Assembly: GCA_000212915.1 (NCBI GenBank)
Contig: CM001167.1
Coordinates: 545,780-609,779 of the forward strand
Length of the DNA stretch: 64,000 nt
Source: Bacteroides coprosuis DSM 18011
Lineage (GTDB): Bacteria > Bacteroidota > Bacteroidia > Bacteroidales > Bacteroidaceae
Direction: 5' to 3'
This document shows positions 26,304-37,488 of this stretch, piece after piece; position 1 is the first letter of the stretch, and the number at the start of each line of letters is the position of its first letter. Below the pieces are notes generated by a model. The model saw only the letters and a list, made by a program, of their open reading frames with translations, ran no database searches and was not told the DNA's origin. A program made the translations under genes and the position numbers.

Positions 26304-27752
26304 TTATTTTCTTAATCTTGCTACTGGAATATTTAATTGTTGTCTATATTTAGCTACTGTTCTTCGAGCAATTGGGTATCCTTTTTCTTTTAATAAGCTG
26401 GATAACTCTTCATCAGTATAAGGATTTTTTTTATCTTCTTTTTCGATGCAGTTTACCAGTATTCGTTTTACTTCCCTTATTGACATCTCTTCTCCACTTT
26501 CAGTAGTAAAGCTATCTCCAAAAAAGTGCTTTAAAGAGAATATCCCAAAATTAGTCTGTACATATTTACTATTTGTGACTCTTGATATAGTAGAGATATC
26601 TAATCCTGTTTTATCTGCAACATCTTTTAGAATCATAGGCCTTAATTTTGACTCATCTCCATCCAAGAAAAAAGGTCTTTGAAGTTCTATGATTGTTTGC
26701 ATTGTAGAAATGAGAGTGTTTTGTCTTTGTTTTATTGCATCTATAAAGCCTTGAGCAGAGTCCATTTTTTGCTTTAAAAATAGCATTGCTTCTTTAGATT
26801 CTTTACTTTGATTGTCTCTGTTTTTGGTATGTTCTTCAACAAGAGTTGTAAACTCTCTATTTAGGCGAAGCTCAGGTACATTTTTATTGTTTAATGCTAG
26901 AGTTATATTGCCATCAAAAGTTTCAACAATGAAATCAGGTATTATTTGTTGAAGATTTTTCCCTATAGACTCTCCTAAGGAGGCTCCTGGCCTAGGATTT
27001 AATTTAATAATTTCATCAATTGCAGCATTCAGCTTTTCTTCGGAAATATTAAGTTTTTGTATTATTTTATCCCAATGTTTTCGCGTAAACTCTTCATAAT
27101 AATCGTGTATAATATCCCATTCTAGTTGTTTTGATTTTGAGTCAGACTTTTTTGCAATTTGAATCAATAAGCATTCTTGTAAGTTTCTAGAGCCTACTCC
27201 AGGAGGATCGAATTGTTGAATAACTTTCAATACCTTTTCTATTTCTTCAATATTAGTATCAATGCCCATATATATAGCAAGCTCGTCATCAATGCTTTCC
27301 AAGGACTTTCTTATAAGTCCATCATCATCTAATGACCCAATGAGGTATTCCCCAATAGCAGCTTGTTTATCTGTTAAGTTTTGCTCACCTAGTTGTTCGT
27401 GAAGAATTTCATAAAAGGAGGTAGTATCTGAAAATGGAATTTCCTCTGGTTTGTTATCGTTGCTGTAGTTGTGTTCTTTAAGCTTGTAGTCAGGGATATC
27501 ATCTTCAGTTAGATAATCATCAAGTGCATCATAATCTGCGCTTTCCTCTGTCTCAGCAGTATATTCCTCTTCTTCAGGAGTCATTTCCTTTCCTTCTTCC
27601 AATGCTGGGTTCTCTAATAGCTCTGCATGCACACGTTCTTCGAATTCTAGTGTTGGTAATTCTAAGAGCTTAACCACAAGTATCTGTTGAGGAGATAGCG
27701 TCTGAACCTGTTTTTGTGTCTGGGTTTGTATTTGACGTGAATTTTGGACCAT
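26304..27752 (-). CDS. rpoN: RNA polymerase sigma-54 factor
   Basis: Alternative sigma factor of 482 residues that needs AAA+ activators. The Gln- and Leu-rich region I is visible (QTQTQKQVQTLSPQQILVVK), then an acidic region II (about residues 55-95), the core-binding domain, and the C-terminal DNA-binding part with the RpoN box ARRTVAKYRQQLNIP. It is divergent from priA. No sigma-54 activator was found in this window. Confidence 0.95.
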   Translation of the reverse strand: MVQNSRQIQTQTQKQVQTLSPQQILVVKLLELPTLEFEERVHAELLENPALEEGKEMTPEEEEYTAETEESADYDALDDYLTEDDIPDYKLKEHNYSNDNKPEEIPFSDTTSFYEILHEQLGEQNLTDKQAAIGEYLIGSLDDDGLIRKSLESIDDELAIYMGIDTNIEEIEKVLKVIQQFDPPGVGSRNLQECLLIQIAKKSDSKSKQLEWDIIHDYYEEFTRKHWDKIIQKLNISEEKLNAAIDEIIKLNPRPGASLGESIGKNLQQIIPDFIVETFDGNITLALNNKNVPELRLNREFTTLVEEHTKNRDNQSKESKEAMLFLKQKMDSAQGFIDAIKQRQNTLISTMQTIIELQRPFFLDGDESKLRPMILKDVADKTGLDISTISRVTNSKYVQTNFGIFSLKHFFGDSFTTESGEEMSIREVKRILVNCIEKEDKKNPYTDEELSSLLKEKGYPIARRTVAKYRQQLNIPVARLRK

Positions 27753-27933
27753 ACTTTTAAGTGAGGTTAAATGTGTATAACAAATGTACAGAATAGTTTG
27801 TTAAACCGAAATCTTAGCTTACTATATTATAATGAATATACATTGTTTTGACCTTTTTTGCAAAAGTATTCGTGATTATGAATGTACTTTTAGGAATCTT
27901 TTCAATGGTTGAATATTATTGATGGTTTTTGAG

Positions 27934-27941
27934 TATTTTTG
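27934..27941 (+). promoter_or_regulatory. -7 box next to the priA start
   Basis: TATTTTTG matches TAnnTTTG and ends only six bases before the ATG at 27948, so the priA mRNA may have almost no leader. Confidence 0.4.
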
Positions 27942-27947
27942 TTGTGT

Positions 27948-30407
27948 ATGAAATTTTTTGTAGATGTTATTTTGCCTTTGCCTATTCCTGGTGTATTTAC
28001 ATATAGCCTTGATGAGGCTGATAGTAATAATATTCAGGTGGGATGTAGAGTAATAGTACCTTTTGGTAAAAAGAAATATTACACTGCAATTGTATTTAGT
28101 ATTCATCATGTCATGCCTCAGGAGTATGAAGTAAAACCTGTTTTTACTATCCTTGATAAATATCCTATTTTACTTCCCTCTCAACTCCAGTTCTGGGAAT
28201 GGATATCTGACTATTATATTTCAGCTTTGGGGGATGTGTTTAAAGCTGCTTTGCCTTCTGGGTTAAAGTTGGAGAGTGAAACGATGGTTGAACTTAACAT
28301 GGATTATATAGGATCACCAGACCTGTCAGAAAAAGAATTAAGAGTTCTTCATTTACTATCTGATGATCCTATTCAATGTATTACCAAGATAGCCAAGGAT
28401 AGCGGCATTGATAACATACTACCCATAGCTAACTCTTTATTGGAACGAGGTGCTATACTCTTGCGTGAAGAGTTAAAGGAGCAATATAGGCCTCGAATGG
28501 AATCGAGGATCCGTTTTACCAAAGAGTATAATCATCCTGATAAAGTAGAGAATCTATTTGAATTATTATCGAATGCTCCAAAGCAATTAGACATTGTTAT
28601 AAAATACGTTGAGTTATCCTCTTTATTGAATCAAAAAGAAATAAAGGAAGTATCTAAACATCGTCTTTTGGAGGGAGCTAGAGCTTCATCTTCTAGTTTG
28701 AATGGACTAATTCAGAAGGGTATCCTAGAAGAGTATGATATCGAAATAGGTAGGCTGCGGGTGGAAAACATACAAGAACAAGATTTACATCCTCTAGATA
28801 AATCACAGCAAAAAGCCTATCAAGAAATAGAAGAGGTCTTTGACACGAAACAAGTCTGTCTTCTTTATGGAGTTACTTCAAGTGGTAAAACAGAAATATA
28901 TATTCATTTCATAGAGGAATATTTAAATAGTGGCAAACAAATATTATACCTATTACCTGAAATTGCCCTTACAACACAAATTACTGAGCGTTTAAAAAGG
29001 GTTTTTGGTGATAAACTTGGTATTTATCATTCTAAATTTTCTGATGCAGAGCGTGTAGAGATATGGAGAAAACAACTTAGTAGCAATCCTTATCAAATCA
29101 TATTGGGAGTTCGATCATCTATATTTTTACCCTTTCAAAACTTAGGGTTAGTAATAGTAGATGAAGAGCATGAGACAACTTATAAACAGCAAGATCCTGC
29201 ACCTCGATATCATGCCAGAGATGCTGTTATTGTATTAGCTCATATGTGTGGAGCCAAAGTTCTACTAGGTACAGCAACTCCTTCGATAGAGAGTTGGTAT
29301 AATGCACAATATGGTAAATTTGGATTAGTTGAGCTGAAAGAGAGATATAAAGATATTCAGTTGCCCGAAGTAATACCTATAGATATTCAGGAGCTTAAGC
29401 GAAAGAAAAGAATGAGTGGTCAATTTTCTCCTCCTTTACTTGCTATGATGCGTGAGGCATTAGATAAAAACGAACAAATTATTTTGTTTCAAAATAGGAG
29501 AGGATTTGCTCCCGTTGTAGAATGTAAAACTTGTGGTTGGGTTCCAAAATGTACTAACTGTGATGTTAGTTTGACTTATCACAAAAAATTGAATCAGTTA
29601 ACATGCCATTATTGTGGATACACATATCAATTACCAGATGTATGTCCAGCATGTGAAGCTAAAGATTTAACTCATAGAGGTTTTGGTACAGAGAAAGTTG
29701 AAGATGAAATAAAACTTATTTTTCCTAATATCTCTGTTGGGCGTATGGACTTAGATACGACAAGAACAAAGACACGTTATGAAAAGATAATATCTGATTT
29801 TCAAGAAGGGAGAACTAAAATATTGATAGGTACTCAGATGGTTTCTAAAGGACTCGATTTTGACCATGTGAGTGTTGTTGGAATTTTAAATGCTGATACA
29901 ATGTTAAACTATCCCGATTTCAGAGCTTATGAGAGAGCTTATCAGCTAATGGCCCAAGTATCGGGTAGGGCAGGTAGGAAGAATAAACGCGGGAGAGTTA
30001 TTTTGCAGACTCGTAGTATGGATCATCCTATAATTCTACAAGTAATAAATAATAGATATGAGGACATGGTGCAAAATCAACTTGAAGAAAGGCAGGTATT
30101 CCATTATCCTCCATACTATAGATTAATTTATGTTTACTTAAAACACCGAGATGAGAAGAAGTTGGATTTTATGGCAAGAACTATGGCTTCTCAACTTCGA
30201 ACTGTTTTTGGATCTCGAGTATTAGGTCCTGATAAGCCACCTGTAGGTAGAATACAAACTTTTTATATAAAGAAAATAGTACTTAAGATAGAGAGAGATG
30301 TTTCTACGCAACAGACAAAGAAGGCTTTATTGAATATTAAAGAGAGAATGCTTGCCGATAAACGATTTAAGTCTTTAATCGTTTATTATGATGTAGATCC
30401 AATGTAA
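27948..30407 (+). CDS. priA: Primosomal replication restart helicase PriA
   Basis: Superfamily 2 helicase of 819 residues that reloads the replisome at stalled forks. The N-terminal 3'-DNA-binding domain comes first (FVDVILPLPIPGVFTYSL), then Walker A YGVTSSGKTE near residue 308 and the Walker B DEEH in VIVDEEHETTYKQQ. Eight zinc-binding cysteines lie in CKTCGWVPKCTNC and CHYCGYTYQLPDVCPAC, followed by the second helicase lobe with GTQMVSKGLDFDHV. I chose the ATG at 27948 over the in-frame TTG at 27939 because family members begin close to the FVDV strand. Confidence 0.95.
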   Translation: MKFFVDVILPLPIPGVFTYSLDEADSNNIQVGCRVIVPFGKKKYYTAIVFSIHHVMPQEYEVKPVFTILDKYPILLPSQLQFWEWISDYYISALGDVFKAALPSGLKLESETMVELNMDYIGSPDLSEKELRVLHLLSDDPIQCITKIAKDSGIDNILPIANSLLERGAILLREELKEQYRPRMESRIRFTKEYNHPDKVENLFELLSNAPKQLDIVIKYVELSSLLNQKEIKEVSKHRLLEGARASSSSLNGLIQKGILEEYDIEIGRLRVENIQEQDLHPLDKSQQKAYQEIEEVFDTKQVCLLYGVTSSGKTEIYIHFIEEYLNSGKQILYLLPEIALTTQITERLKRVFGDKLGIYHSKFSDAERVEIWRKQLSSNPYQIILGVRSSIFLPFQNLGLVIVDEEHETTYKQQDPAPRYHARDAVIVLAHMCGAKVLLGTATPSIESWYNAQYGKFGLVELKERYKDIQLPEVIPIDIQELKRKKRMSGQFSPPLLAMMREALDKNEQIILFQNRRGFAPVVECKTCGWVPKCTNCDVSLTYHKKLNQLTCHYCGYTYQLPDVCPACEAKDLTHRGFGTEKVEDEIKLIFPNISVGRMDLDTTRTKTRYEKIISDFQEGRTKILIGTQMVSKGLDFDHVSVVGILNADTMLNYPDFRAYERAYQLMAQVSGRAGRKNKRGRVILQTRSMDHPIILQVINNRYEDMVQNQLEERQVFHYPPYYRLIYVYLKHRDEKKLDFMARTMASQLRTVFGSRVLGPDKPPVGRIQTFYIKKIVLKIERDVSTQQTKKALLNIKERMLADKRFKSLIVYYDVDPM

Positions 30408-30465
30408 TTAACCCAAGACGAATCAAGGCCTTAGAAAGAGCTATGTCTGAATTTAAAATGGAAGT

Positions 30466-30936
30466 ATGAAATAAGTTTTATTTGTCTGTTTAGGTAATAT
30501 TTGCCGTTCCTCTACAGCAGAAGGTGTAATGCTAGAGTTGCTGACGAAGTCCAACTTGTTAAGTTTGTTTAAAGTAGATTCTGCCGGTATTTTAGGTGTT
30601 CATGCAGGTGATTTACCGGATCCTAGGATGAGAAAACATGCTGCAAGAAGAGGTTATGATTTGGTGCATCGATCTAGACCTATAGATGTAGAAGATTTTT
30701 ATAATTTTGATATTATTATAGGTATGGATGATCAAAATATATGCGATCTTAAAGAAATTGCTCCTTCACCCGACGAAGAGAAAAAGATTCACCGAATGGT
30801 AGAATACTTAGTAAATCAAGAAGCAACTCATATCCCCGACCCTTATTATGGAGGAGCAGATGGATTTGAATTGGTTCTTGACTTATTAGAAGATGCTTGT
30901 GAAGGTCTTCTTACTTCTTTAATTCGGGATAACTAA
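30466..30936 (+). pseudogene. Low-molecular-weight protein-tyrosine phosphatase, stop at codon 3
   Basis: The frame encodes a complete family sequence: VLFVCLGNICRSSTAEGVM (catalytic C-x5-R loop) to HIPDPYYGG with the general-acid Asp. However, the only suitable ATG, at 30466, is followed by AAA and then TAA at 30472-30474, where relatives have a lysine codon (MKKVLFVC). No ATG, GTG or TTG follows in frame before 30529, which lies beyond the catalytic cysteine. A product from 30529 would be 135 residues with no active site. A single A-to-T change would explain this, either as true loss of function or as a sequencing error. The 3' end overlaps the convergent HD gene by 26 bases. Confidence 0.75.
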
Positions 30937-32965
30937 TGCGCGTGTGATAAATAATCTTTAGTTTTTCTTTGAATACCGCTTTTATTGTAGCAATATCTTG
31001 AAAGGTAATAGGACACTCTTTAAAGTAACCTTCTTCTACTTGGGTGTCTATTATTTTTTCTACTAAATGGCTAATTGTTTCCTCTGTGTATTCGGGTAAG
31101 CTTCGTGAGGCTGCTTCAACAGAGTCCGCCATCATCAAAATTGCAGTTTCTTTAGTAAAAGGATTGGGTCCAGGATATGTAAATTTAGCATCATCAGGTT
31201 TTTCCCCAGGATGCTCATTCATCCAAGAAATATAGAAATATTTGGTTTTCCCCTTACCATGATGAGTAGTAATAAAATCTTTGACGGCATTAGGTATGTT
31301 GTTTTTGTCTGCTAGTTTAATGCCATCATATACGTGGTTAATTACAATTTCAGCACTCTGTTCGTAGGTTAGTCTATCGTGGGGATTTATACCTCCAGAT
31401 TGATTCTCCGTGAAGAATGCTGGATTCTCAGATTTGCCAATATCATGATATAAAGCACCTGTACGTACAAGTTGGCTATTTGCCCCAATATGCATAGCAG
31501 CCTCAGTTGCAAGGTTTGCCATTTGCATAGAATGTTGAAATGTTCCTGGAGCAACTTCAGACATCTTTCTTAATAAGCTATTGTTGATATTGGATAATTC
31601 TACTAGAGTAACGTTTGAGGTGAATCCAAAGGTTTTTTCCAGTAAAAATAATAATGGATAGGTAAATAGTAATAAAATACCATTGATTGCAAAATAGGTG
31701 TACATTCCTATGTTTATTTTGGATAAATCACTCTCAGAAATTAACTCTAAAGCTAGGAATACCATTGCATAAGATATAGTTATAACAAAGGCACTCTTAA
31801 TCAGTTGTGATCTTTGAGATAATTCTCTTAAACTAAATATTGCAACCATCCCTGCTACAAATTGTAGTAAAATGAATTCGTGAGGATGACTTACTACTAT
31901 GGAACAAATTAAGATAGTAGTAGTGTGAGCGACAATAGCTGTGCGAGAATCTAAGAATACACTTATAATAATAGGGAGCATTGCATATGGTATTGTATAA
32001 ACACTTAAAAAATTATCTTCAATAAGTGCAGTCATGATACAATAAAATATGACAATTAGAAATAGGAGTGTTAAGCTTCTTTTCCTTTCATAAAAGTCTT
32101 TTCTAAAGAGCTCAATGTATAGCATAAATGTCAGCATCATAATAGCTACAAATATGACTTGTCCTATTAAAATTTGATGCTTTTGACTAACAGATTCACT
32201 CCTCTTAGTAGATTCAATTTTGAGAGATTCTAAGATGTTATAGGTTTTTTGATCGACAATTTCACCTCGGTCAATTATTTTTTGTCCACTTAATACAGCT
32301 CCACGTGTTAGGGATAAACCTGACAATAATTCTTCTTTAGCTGTTTCCGTACGTTCTTGTTCAAAGTTTAAATTAGGGGTAATATAATTATTTAAATCGC
32401 AGGCTTTTAGTTTTTCTGATTTAAAATGAACGCTGTCACCTTTTATCAAGGCTTCATAAGCAGTGCGAACAGTATAAAGTTTTGAAGTTTCCTTACCTGT
32501 GGCAAGTTTGTCCTCAGAAATCATTATAGTCTTCACACTATCTTTGAGTAGATACTTCATATCTTCGGTTGGAATGATTCCTGCATCATAAATATTTTGT
32601 AAGGTTTTCTGTATATATGCATGATATAGTGAAGAAGGTAGTCTGTCTTTTAGATGGCTATGATAGTCTTCTTTGAATTTCTCTATGGCATTAATAGAAA
32701 TGTCTTTATTCTTTTGAAAATAGGGATGGAAGTGATTGGTCAAAACACTATCTTGTTCCGTTTTTATTACTTGTTTTTCCTTATAAATAGGAAAATCAAA
32801 AGTTGCAATAAGTTGTCCATATCTCCAAGGTCTATTCATATCAAATTGATAGTTGAATTTACCATCACGAGGTAAGAAATATACAATAAGTGCGACAGCA
32901 CCTATAAATATTAAAACTTTATAAATGAGATCTTTAAAAGGAGTTCCTTGTTTGCCCTTTTTCAT
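30911..32965 (-). CDS. 7TM-HD family membrane phosphodiesterase (PgpH-like)
   Basis: A 684-residue protein in the 7TMR-HDED layout: one N-terminal helix, a large extracytoplasmic domain (about residues 40-270), seven membrane helices (about 270-450), and a cytoplasmic HD domain. The HD motif is LYHDIGKSENPAFF near residue 506, followed by HHGKGKT and the MMADSVEAASR helix. Gram-positive PgpH of this type degrades c-di-AMP; c-di-AMP hydrolysis here is inferred from family. It is divergent from gltX. Confidence 0.88.
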   Translation of the reverse strand: MKKGKQGTPFKDLIYKVLIFIGAVALIVYFLPRDGKFNYQFDMNRPWRYGQLIATFDFPIYKEKQVIKTEQDSVLTNHFHPYFQKNKDISINAIEKFKEDYHSHLKDRLPSSLYHAYIQKTLQNIYDAGIIPTEDMKYLLKDSVKTIMISEDKLATGKETSKLYTVRTAYEALIKGDSVHFKSEKLKACDLNNYITPNLNFEQERTETAKEELLSGLSLTRGAVLSGQKIIDRGEIVDQKTYNILESLKIESTKRSESVSQKHQILIGQVIFVAIMMLTFMLYIELFRKDFYERKRSLTLLFLIVIFYCIMTALIEDNFLSVYTIPYAMLPIIISVFLDSRTAIVAHTTTILICSIVVSHPHEFILLQFVAGMVAIFSLRELSQRSQLIKSAFVITISYAMVFLALELISESDLSKINIGMYTYFAINGILLLFTYPLLFLLEKTFGFTSNVTLVELSNINNSLLRKMSEVAPGTFQHSMQMANLATEAAMHIGANSQLVRTGALYHDIGKSENPAFFTENQSGGINPHDRLTYEQSAEIVINHVYDGIKLADKNNIPNAVKDFITTHHGKGKTKYFYISWMNEHPGEKPDDAKFTYPGPNPFTKETAILMMADSVEAASRSLPEYTEETISHLVEKIIDTQVEEGYFKECPITFQDIATIKAVFKEKLKIIYHTRISYPELKK

Positions 32966-33026
32966 ATTAATAAATTTGTATTTTGCGAAAAGTACGAAAT
33001 AAAACCCTAGTATGGAAAAAAAAGCT

Positions 33027-33034
33027 TAATTTTG
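33027..33034 (+). promoter_or_regulatory. -7 box of gltX promoter
   Basis: TAATTTTG, a full TAnnTTTG match, about 28 bases before the gltX ATG; no clear -33 box. Confidence 0.45.
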
Positions 33035-33061
33035 CTCTGTTTTATAGATTTATAATGAATT

Positions 33062-34579
33062 ATGTCTGATAGAAAAGTAAGAGTTCGTTTTGCACCCAGT
33101 CCAACTGGTGCTTTGCATATTGGTGGTGTCCGCACTGCATTATATAATTATCTATTTGCTCGTCAACATGGTGGCGATATGATTTTCCGTATTGAGGATA
33201 CGGATTCAAATCGCTTTGTTCCAGGTGCTGAGGAGTATATTCTAGAATCATTTAAATGGTTAAATATACATTTTGACGAAGGTGTGAGTTTTGGTGGAAA
33301 CTATGGTCCGTATCGTCAGTCTGAACGCCGTGATATTTATAAGAAGTATGTAAAAGTATTATTGGATAGCGGTAAAGCATATGTTGCATTTGACACTCCA
33401 GAGGAGCTAGATAAAAAACGTCATGAAGTAGCAAACTTTCAGTATGATGCTTCCACTCGTTTGGAAATGCGTAACTCTTTAACTTTGTCTAGAGAAGAGG
33501 TTGAAAAGTTAATAGCTCAAGGCGAACAATATGTAGTTCGTTTTAAAATTGAGCCTAATGAGGATGTCTATGTGAATGATTTAATTCGTGGAAAAGTAGT
33601 AATTAACTCATCTGTACTTGATGATAAAGTTCTATACAAGTCTGCAGACGAACTTCCGACCTATCATTTAGCGAATATTGTTGATGATCACTTAATGGAT
33701 ATATCACATGTTATTCGTGGTGAAGAATGGTTGCCTTCAGCACCACTTCATGTTTTATTATATCGTGCTTTTGGTTGGGAAGAGACGATGCCTTCTTTTG
33801 CACACTTGCCTCTTCTATTAAAACCAGAAGGTAATGGTAAGTTGAGTAAACGTGATGGTGATCGTTTGGGCTTTCCTGTTTTTCCATTGGAGTGGAAAGA
33901 TCCTAAGACTGGTGATATTTCATCAGGATTCAGAGAATCAGGTTATTTACCTGAAGCAGTCATTAACTTTTTAGCACTCTTAGGGTGGAATCCTGGAACA
34001 GATCAAGAGATGATATCTATGGATGAGCTTATTCAGCTTTTTGATTTAAGTAGATGTAGTAAAGCTGGTGCTAAATTTGATTTTAAAAAAGGTATTTGGT
34101 TTAATCATCAATATATTCAGAGAAAATCAGATTTAGAATTAGCTAAATTATTTATGCCAACTTTAGAAGAGCATAATATTCATATAGATTTAAATAGAGT
34201 AGCCCAAGTGGTGAAACTAATGAAAGATCGTATATCTTTCGTCCATGAATTATGGGATGAGGCTGGGTTCTTCTTTGTAGCACCAGAGTCATACGATGAA
34301 AAGACAGTTCGTAAACGCTGGAAAGAAGAATCTGGAAAACAAATTTCTGATTTAGCTACTTTACTGGTAGGCTTAGATGATTTTTCTGCGGAAAATCAAG
34401 AAAAAGTTGTTATGGATTGGATTGCTGCTAATGACTACAAAGTAGGGGCAGTAATGAATGCTTTTCGCCTTGCAGTTGTAGGAGCAAGTAAAGGTCCTCA
34501 TATGTTTGATATTACTGCTTTTTTGGGTAAAGACGAAACATTAGTGCGTATGCATAAGGCAGTAGAGGTACTTGGCTAA
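33062..34579 (+). CDS. gltX: Glutamyl-tRNA synthetase
   Basis: Class I aminoacyl-tRNA synthetase of 505 residues charging tRNA-Glu. The HIGH region is [23 protein letters not shown] near residue 10, and the KMSKS loop is [12 protein letters not shown]. The C-terminal anticodon-binding domain is present and of usual length. waaA follows after 9 bases, so the two genes are probably cotranscribed. Confidence 0.96.
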   Translation: MSDRKVRVRFAPSPTGALHIGGVRTALYNYLFARQHGGDMIFRIEDTDSNRFVPGAEEYILESFKWLNIHFDEGVSFGGNYGPYRQSERRDIYKKYVKVLLDSGKAYVAFDTPEELDKKRHEVANFQYDASTRLEMRNSLTLSREEVEKLIAQGEQYVVRFKIEPNEDVYVNDLIRGKVVINSSVLDDKVLYKSADELPTYHLANIVDDHLMDISHVIRGEEWLPSAPLHVLLYRAFGWEETMPSFAHLPLLLKPEGNGKLSKRDGDRLGFPVFPLEWKDPKTGDISSGFRESGYLPEAVINFLALLGWNPGTDQEMISMDELIQLFDLSRCSKAGAKFDFKKGIWFNHQYIQRKSDLELAKLFMPTLEEHNIHIDLNRVAQVVKLMKDRISFVHELWDEAGFFFVAPESYDEKTVRKRWKEESGKQISDLATLLVGLDDFSAENQEKVVMDWIAANDYKVGAVMNAFRLAVVGASKGPHMFDITAFLGKDETLVRMHKAVEVLG

Positions 34580-34588
34580 GGAAAATCT

Positions 34589-35809
34589 ATGTTTTATAAT
34601 ATTGCAATATATATATATGGCTTCCTTGTTCATATAGCAGCACTGTTTAGTAAGAAGCCGAGGAAGATGGTACGTGGGCATCATGTTGTTTACCAATTAC
34701 TTCGTCAACAAATTGAAAAAGATGCTGATTATATTTGGTTTCATGCAGCCTCACTTGGTGAGTTTGAACAAGGACGACCATTAATAGAAAAAATTCGTGC
34801 TCAGTATCCTGAGTATCGAATTCTTTTAACTTTCTTTTCTCCATCAGGATATGAAGTGAGAAAAAACTATCAAGGAGCAGATGTTGTTTGCTATTTACCA
34901 TTTGATAAGCCTAGAAATGTTTCCAAATTCTTAGATTTGGCCAATCCCAAAATGGCATTTTTTATTAAATATGAATTTTGGAAAAATTATCTAGATGAAT
35001 TACATAAAAGACGTATTCCTACTTATAGTATCTCTTCAATATTTAGGAAGAATCAAGTTTTTTTTAAATGGTATGGAGGAACATATCGTAAGGTTTTGAA
35101 AAACTTCGATCACTTGTTTGTACAGAATGAAGCTTCTAAAAGGTTTTTATCACGAATTGATATAACAAGAGTAACTGTTGTTGGAGATACACGATTTGAT
35201 CGAGTTATCCAAATTAAAGATCAAGCAAAAGATCTTCAACTTGTAGAAAATTTTAAAGGAGGTAGTCCGACATTTGTGGCTGGAAGCTCATGGGGGCCAG
35301 ATGAAGATTTATTTATAGAGTATTTTAATCAACATCCTGAAATGAAGTTAATTATAGCTCCTCATGTTATAGATGAAAATCATTTAGTTGAAATAATAAG
35401 TAAGCTCAACAGACCTTATGTTAGATATACAAAGGCTAATGGAGATAATGTGAAAAAAGCAGATTGTTTGATCATTGATTGCTTTGGTTTATTATCGTCA
35501 ATTTATCGTTACGGAGAAGTTGCTTATATCGGAGGGGGATTCGGCGTTGGAATTCATAATATCCTTGAAGCTGCTGTATATGGGATACCTGTATTATTTG
35601 GACCTAAGTATCATAAATTCATGGAGGCTCGTGAAATAATTGAATGTAAAGGAGCTTATTCAATTCGTGATTTTGATGAACTGAAGGCACTTTTAAATCG
35701 ATTCTTTGAAGATAAAATCTTTTATAAAGAAACAAGTGCCTTAGCTGGAGGCTATGTTCATCAGCATTCTGGAGCTTCAGATAAGATTCTGAAAATGATT
35801 AATTTCTAA
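34589..35809 (+). CDS. waaA: 3-deoxy-D-manno-octulosonic acid transferase
   Basis: Membrane-anchored GT30 glycosyltransferase (KdtA) of 406 residues that adds Kdo to lipid A, so the organism makes Kdo-containing lipopolysaccharide. Key sequence: [18 protein letters not shown] with the catalytic Glu, an N-terminal membrane segment, SWGPDEDLF, and [20 protein letters not shown], which binds CMP-Kdo. Its stop codon overlaps that of the convergent mnmA by about 3 bases. Confidence 0.93.
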   Translation: MFYNIAIYIYGFLVHIAALFSKKPRKMVRGHHVVYQLLRQQIEKDADYIWFHAASLGEFEQGRPLIEKIRAQYPEYRILLTFFSPSGYEVRKNYQGADVVCYLPFDKPRNVSKFLDLANPKMAFFIKYEFWKNYLDELHKRRIPTYSISSIFRKNQVFFKWYGGTYRKVLKNFDHLFVQNEASKRFLSRIDITRVTVVGDTRFDRVIQIKDQAKDLQLVENFKGGSPTFVAGSSWGPDEDLFIEYFNQHPEMKLIIAPHVIDENHLVEIISKLNRPYVRYTKANGDNVKKADCLIIDCFGLLSSIYRYGEVAYIGGGFGVGIHNILEAAVYGIPVLFGPKYHKFMEAREIIECKGAYSIRDFDELKALLNRFFEDKIFYKETSALAGGYVHQHSGASDKILKMINF

Positions 35810-36876
35810 AAAGAAATTTCTCCACTTCCAATACATATCTTTGCATCTTTATCATAAATTACGCCAAACTGTCCTGGAGCTATTCCTTGAAGGTTCTCTT
35901 TAGATCTTAAGAGGTATTGCGTTCCTTTTTGGAATAAATAGCCTGGTGAATACTCTGGGGTATGGCGAATTTTAAATTTAATTTCAACACCTTCTTTTGG
36001 GAACTCTTTCCATGGATTCGCTGTTATGAAGTGAAAATCATTCATTGTAAAATGATCTCCATACTGAGTTTCTACATCAAATCCTCTAGAAACATATATA
36101 GTGTTTTCTTGAATGTCTTTTTTCACCACGTACCATGGTCCACCTGCAAGTCCAATACCTTTTCTTTGTCCAATAGTGTGGAACCAAAAACCTTTATGCT
36201 TTCCAAGAATCTTCCCTGTTTCTAGCTCTATAATAGGACCTTCTTTTTCGCCCAAGAATCTTTTTACAAAATCATTATAATTGATTTTGCCTAGAAAACA
36301 TATTCCTTGACTATCTTTACGTTTAGCACTAGGTAGCTTTGCGTTCAATGCGATATCTCTGACTTCATGTTTCATTAGGTTGCCAAGAGGAAACATGAGC
36401 TTTGAAACTTGAAGTTTATCTATTTGTGCTAAAAAGTCTGTTTGATCTTTTAATGGATCTTTTGCTGTACCTAACCATGTCTGATCATCAATACAATGTG
36501 TGGAAGCATAATGCCCTGTAGCCGTAAAGTCGTATTGATATCCTACTTTTTCTTCAAAGCATCCAAACTTAATTAGTTTGTTACACATAACATCTGGGTT
36601 GGGCGTATAGCCTTTACTAACTTTTTCTATAGTATATTTGACTACGCTGTCCCAATACTCTTGCTGTAAATCTATAACGTCTAATGTTAGTCCATATTTT
36701 CTAGCTGTTGCTTGAGCTAACTCAATATCTTCTTCGGCAGAGCACCCCATGTACTCTTTGTCATCCATACCTATTTTAATATAAAATAGATCGGGCTTAA
36801 AACCTTGTTCGCAGAGGAGGTGTACAACAACTGAGCTGTCTACACCTCCAGATAGCAATGTTGCTATATTTTTCAT
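35806..36876 (-). CDS. mnmA: tRNA-specific 2-thiouridylase
   Basis: Thiolates uridine 34 of tRNAs for Lys, Glu and Gln. The 356-residue protein has the PP-loop [13 protein letters not shown] near the N-terminus, the first catalytic Cys in [11 protein letters not shown] and the second in SQGICFLGK, and [12 protein letters not shown] in the central domain. It is complete. Some Bacteroidetes carry two MnmA paralogues; only one is seen here. Confidence 0.93.
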   Translation of the reverse strand: MKNIATLLSGGVDSSVVVHLLCEQGFKPDLFYIKIGMDDKEYMGCSAEEDIELAQATARKYGLTLDVIDLQQEYWDSVVKYTIEKVSKGYTPNPDVMCNKLIKFGCFEEKVGYQYDFTATGHYASTHCIDDQTWLGTAKDPLKDQTDFLAQIDKLQVSKLMFPLGNLMKHEVRDIALNAKLPSAKRKDSQGICFLGKINYNDFVKRFLGEKEGPIIELETGKILGKHKGFWFHTIGQRKGIGLAGGPWYVVKKDIQENTIYVSRGFDVETQYGDHFTMNDFHFITANPWKEFPKEGVEIKFKIRHTPEYSPGYLFQKGTQYLLRSKENLQGIAPGQFGVIYDKDAKICIGSGEISF

Positions 36877-36937
36877 TATATAAAGTAAATATTAGTCATT
36901 TCAAACAATGATAAACTTCAAATGTTTAGTGATTTTG

Positions 36938-37483
36938 TTATTTTTCACTATCAGTAGAATCTGTGTGGCCCTCTTCATACCAAGAAGCATAAAAAGGGTA
37001 TTGAGATGCAATTTTTTTATTTAGTTCTTCTGTTTGTTCAGGATTTACATTCTTTACAAATTTGGCTGGTACACCTGCCCAAAGAGTATAGGGCTCGACT
37101 ATTGTATTACTTAATACAACAGAGCCTGCAGCAATAATAGCACCTTTACCTATATGAGCATGGTCTAAAAGAATAGCACCCATTCCAATTAATGCGCCAT
37201 CATCGACATCAGCGCCATGAATAATTGCATTATGGCCAACAGTTACATCATTACCAATAGTGACGGTTGATTTTTGATATAGTGTATGTAATACACATCC
37301 ATCTTGTAAATTCACTCTATCTCCAATGTGTAGAGAGTTAACATCTCCTCTTAATACAGCGTTGAACCATACGCTACATTCATTACCTATAATTAAGTCT
37401 CCGATAAGTGTAGCATTCTCTGCAAAATAACAATCTTTACCCCATTTAGGATTAAAGCCTCTAACTGATTTTATTAATGCCAT
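36938..37483 (-). CDS. Gamma-class carbonic anhydrase-like hexapeptide-repeat protein
   Basis: A left-handed beta-helix protein of 181 residues (GDLIIGNECSVWFNAVLRGD, then GNDVTVGHNAIIHGADV and IGMGAILLDHAHIGKGAIIAAGSVV). The three metal-binding histidines expected in the YrdA/CaiE branch are in place (HTLY, GHNAIIHG). The role could be CO2 hydration or something else; many family members show no activity. It starts 5 bases after the stop of the upstream M24 peptidase gene. Confidence 0.88.
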   Translation of the reverse strand: MALIKSVRGFNPKWGKDCYFAENATLIGDLIIGNECSVWFNAVLRGDVNSLHIGDRVNLQDGCVLHTLYQKSTVTIGNDVTVGHNAIIHGADVDDGALIGMGAILLDHAHIGKGAIIAAGSVVLSNTIVEPYTLWAGVPAKFVKNVNPEQTEELNKKIASQYPFYASWYEEGHTDSTDSEK

Positions 37484-37488
37484 GATAT

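Noticed and set aside
30408-30466. Short coding-looking stretch between priA and the phosphatase (ends MSEFKMEV)
   Set aside because: Only about 20 codons, no start signal and no recognisable family; could be chance.
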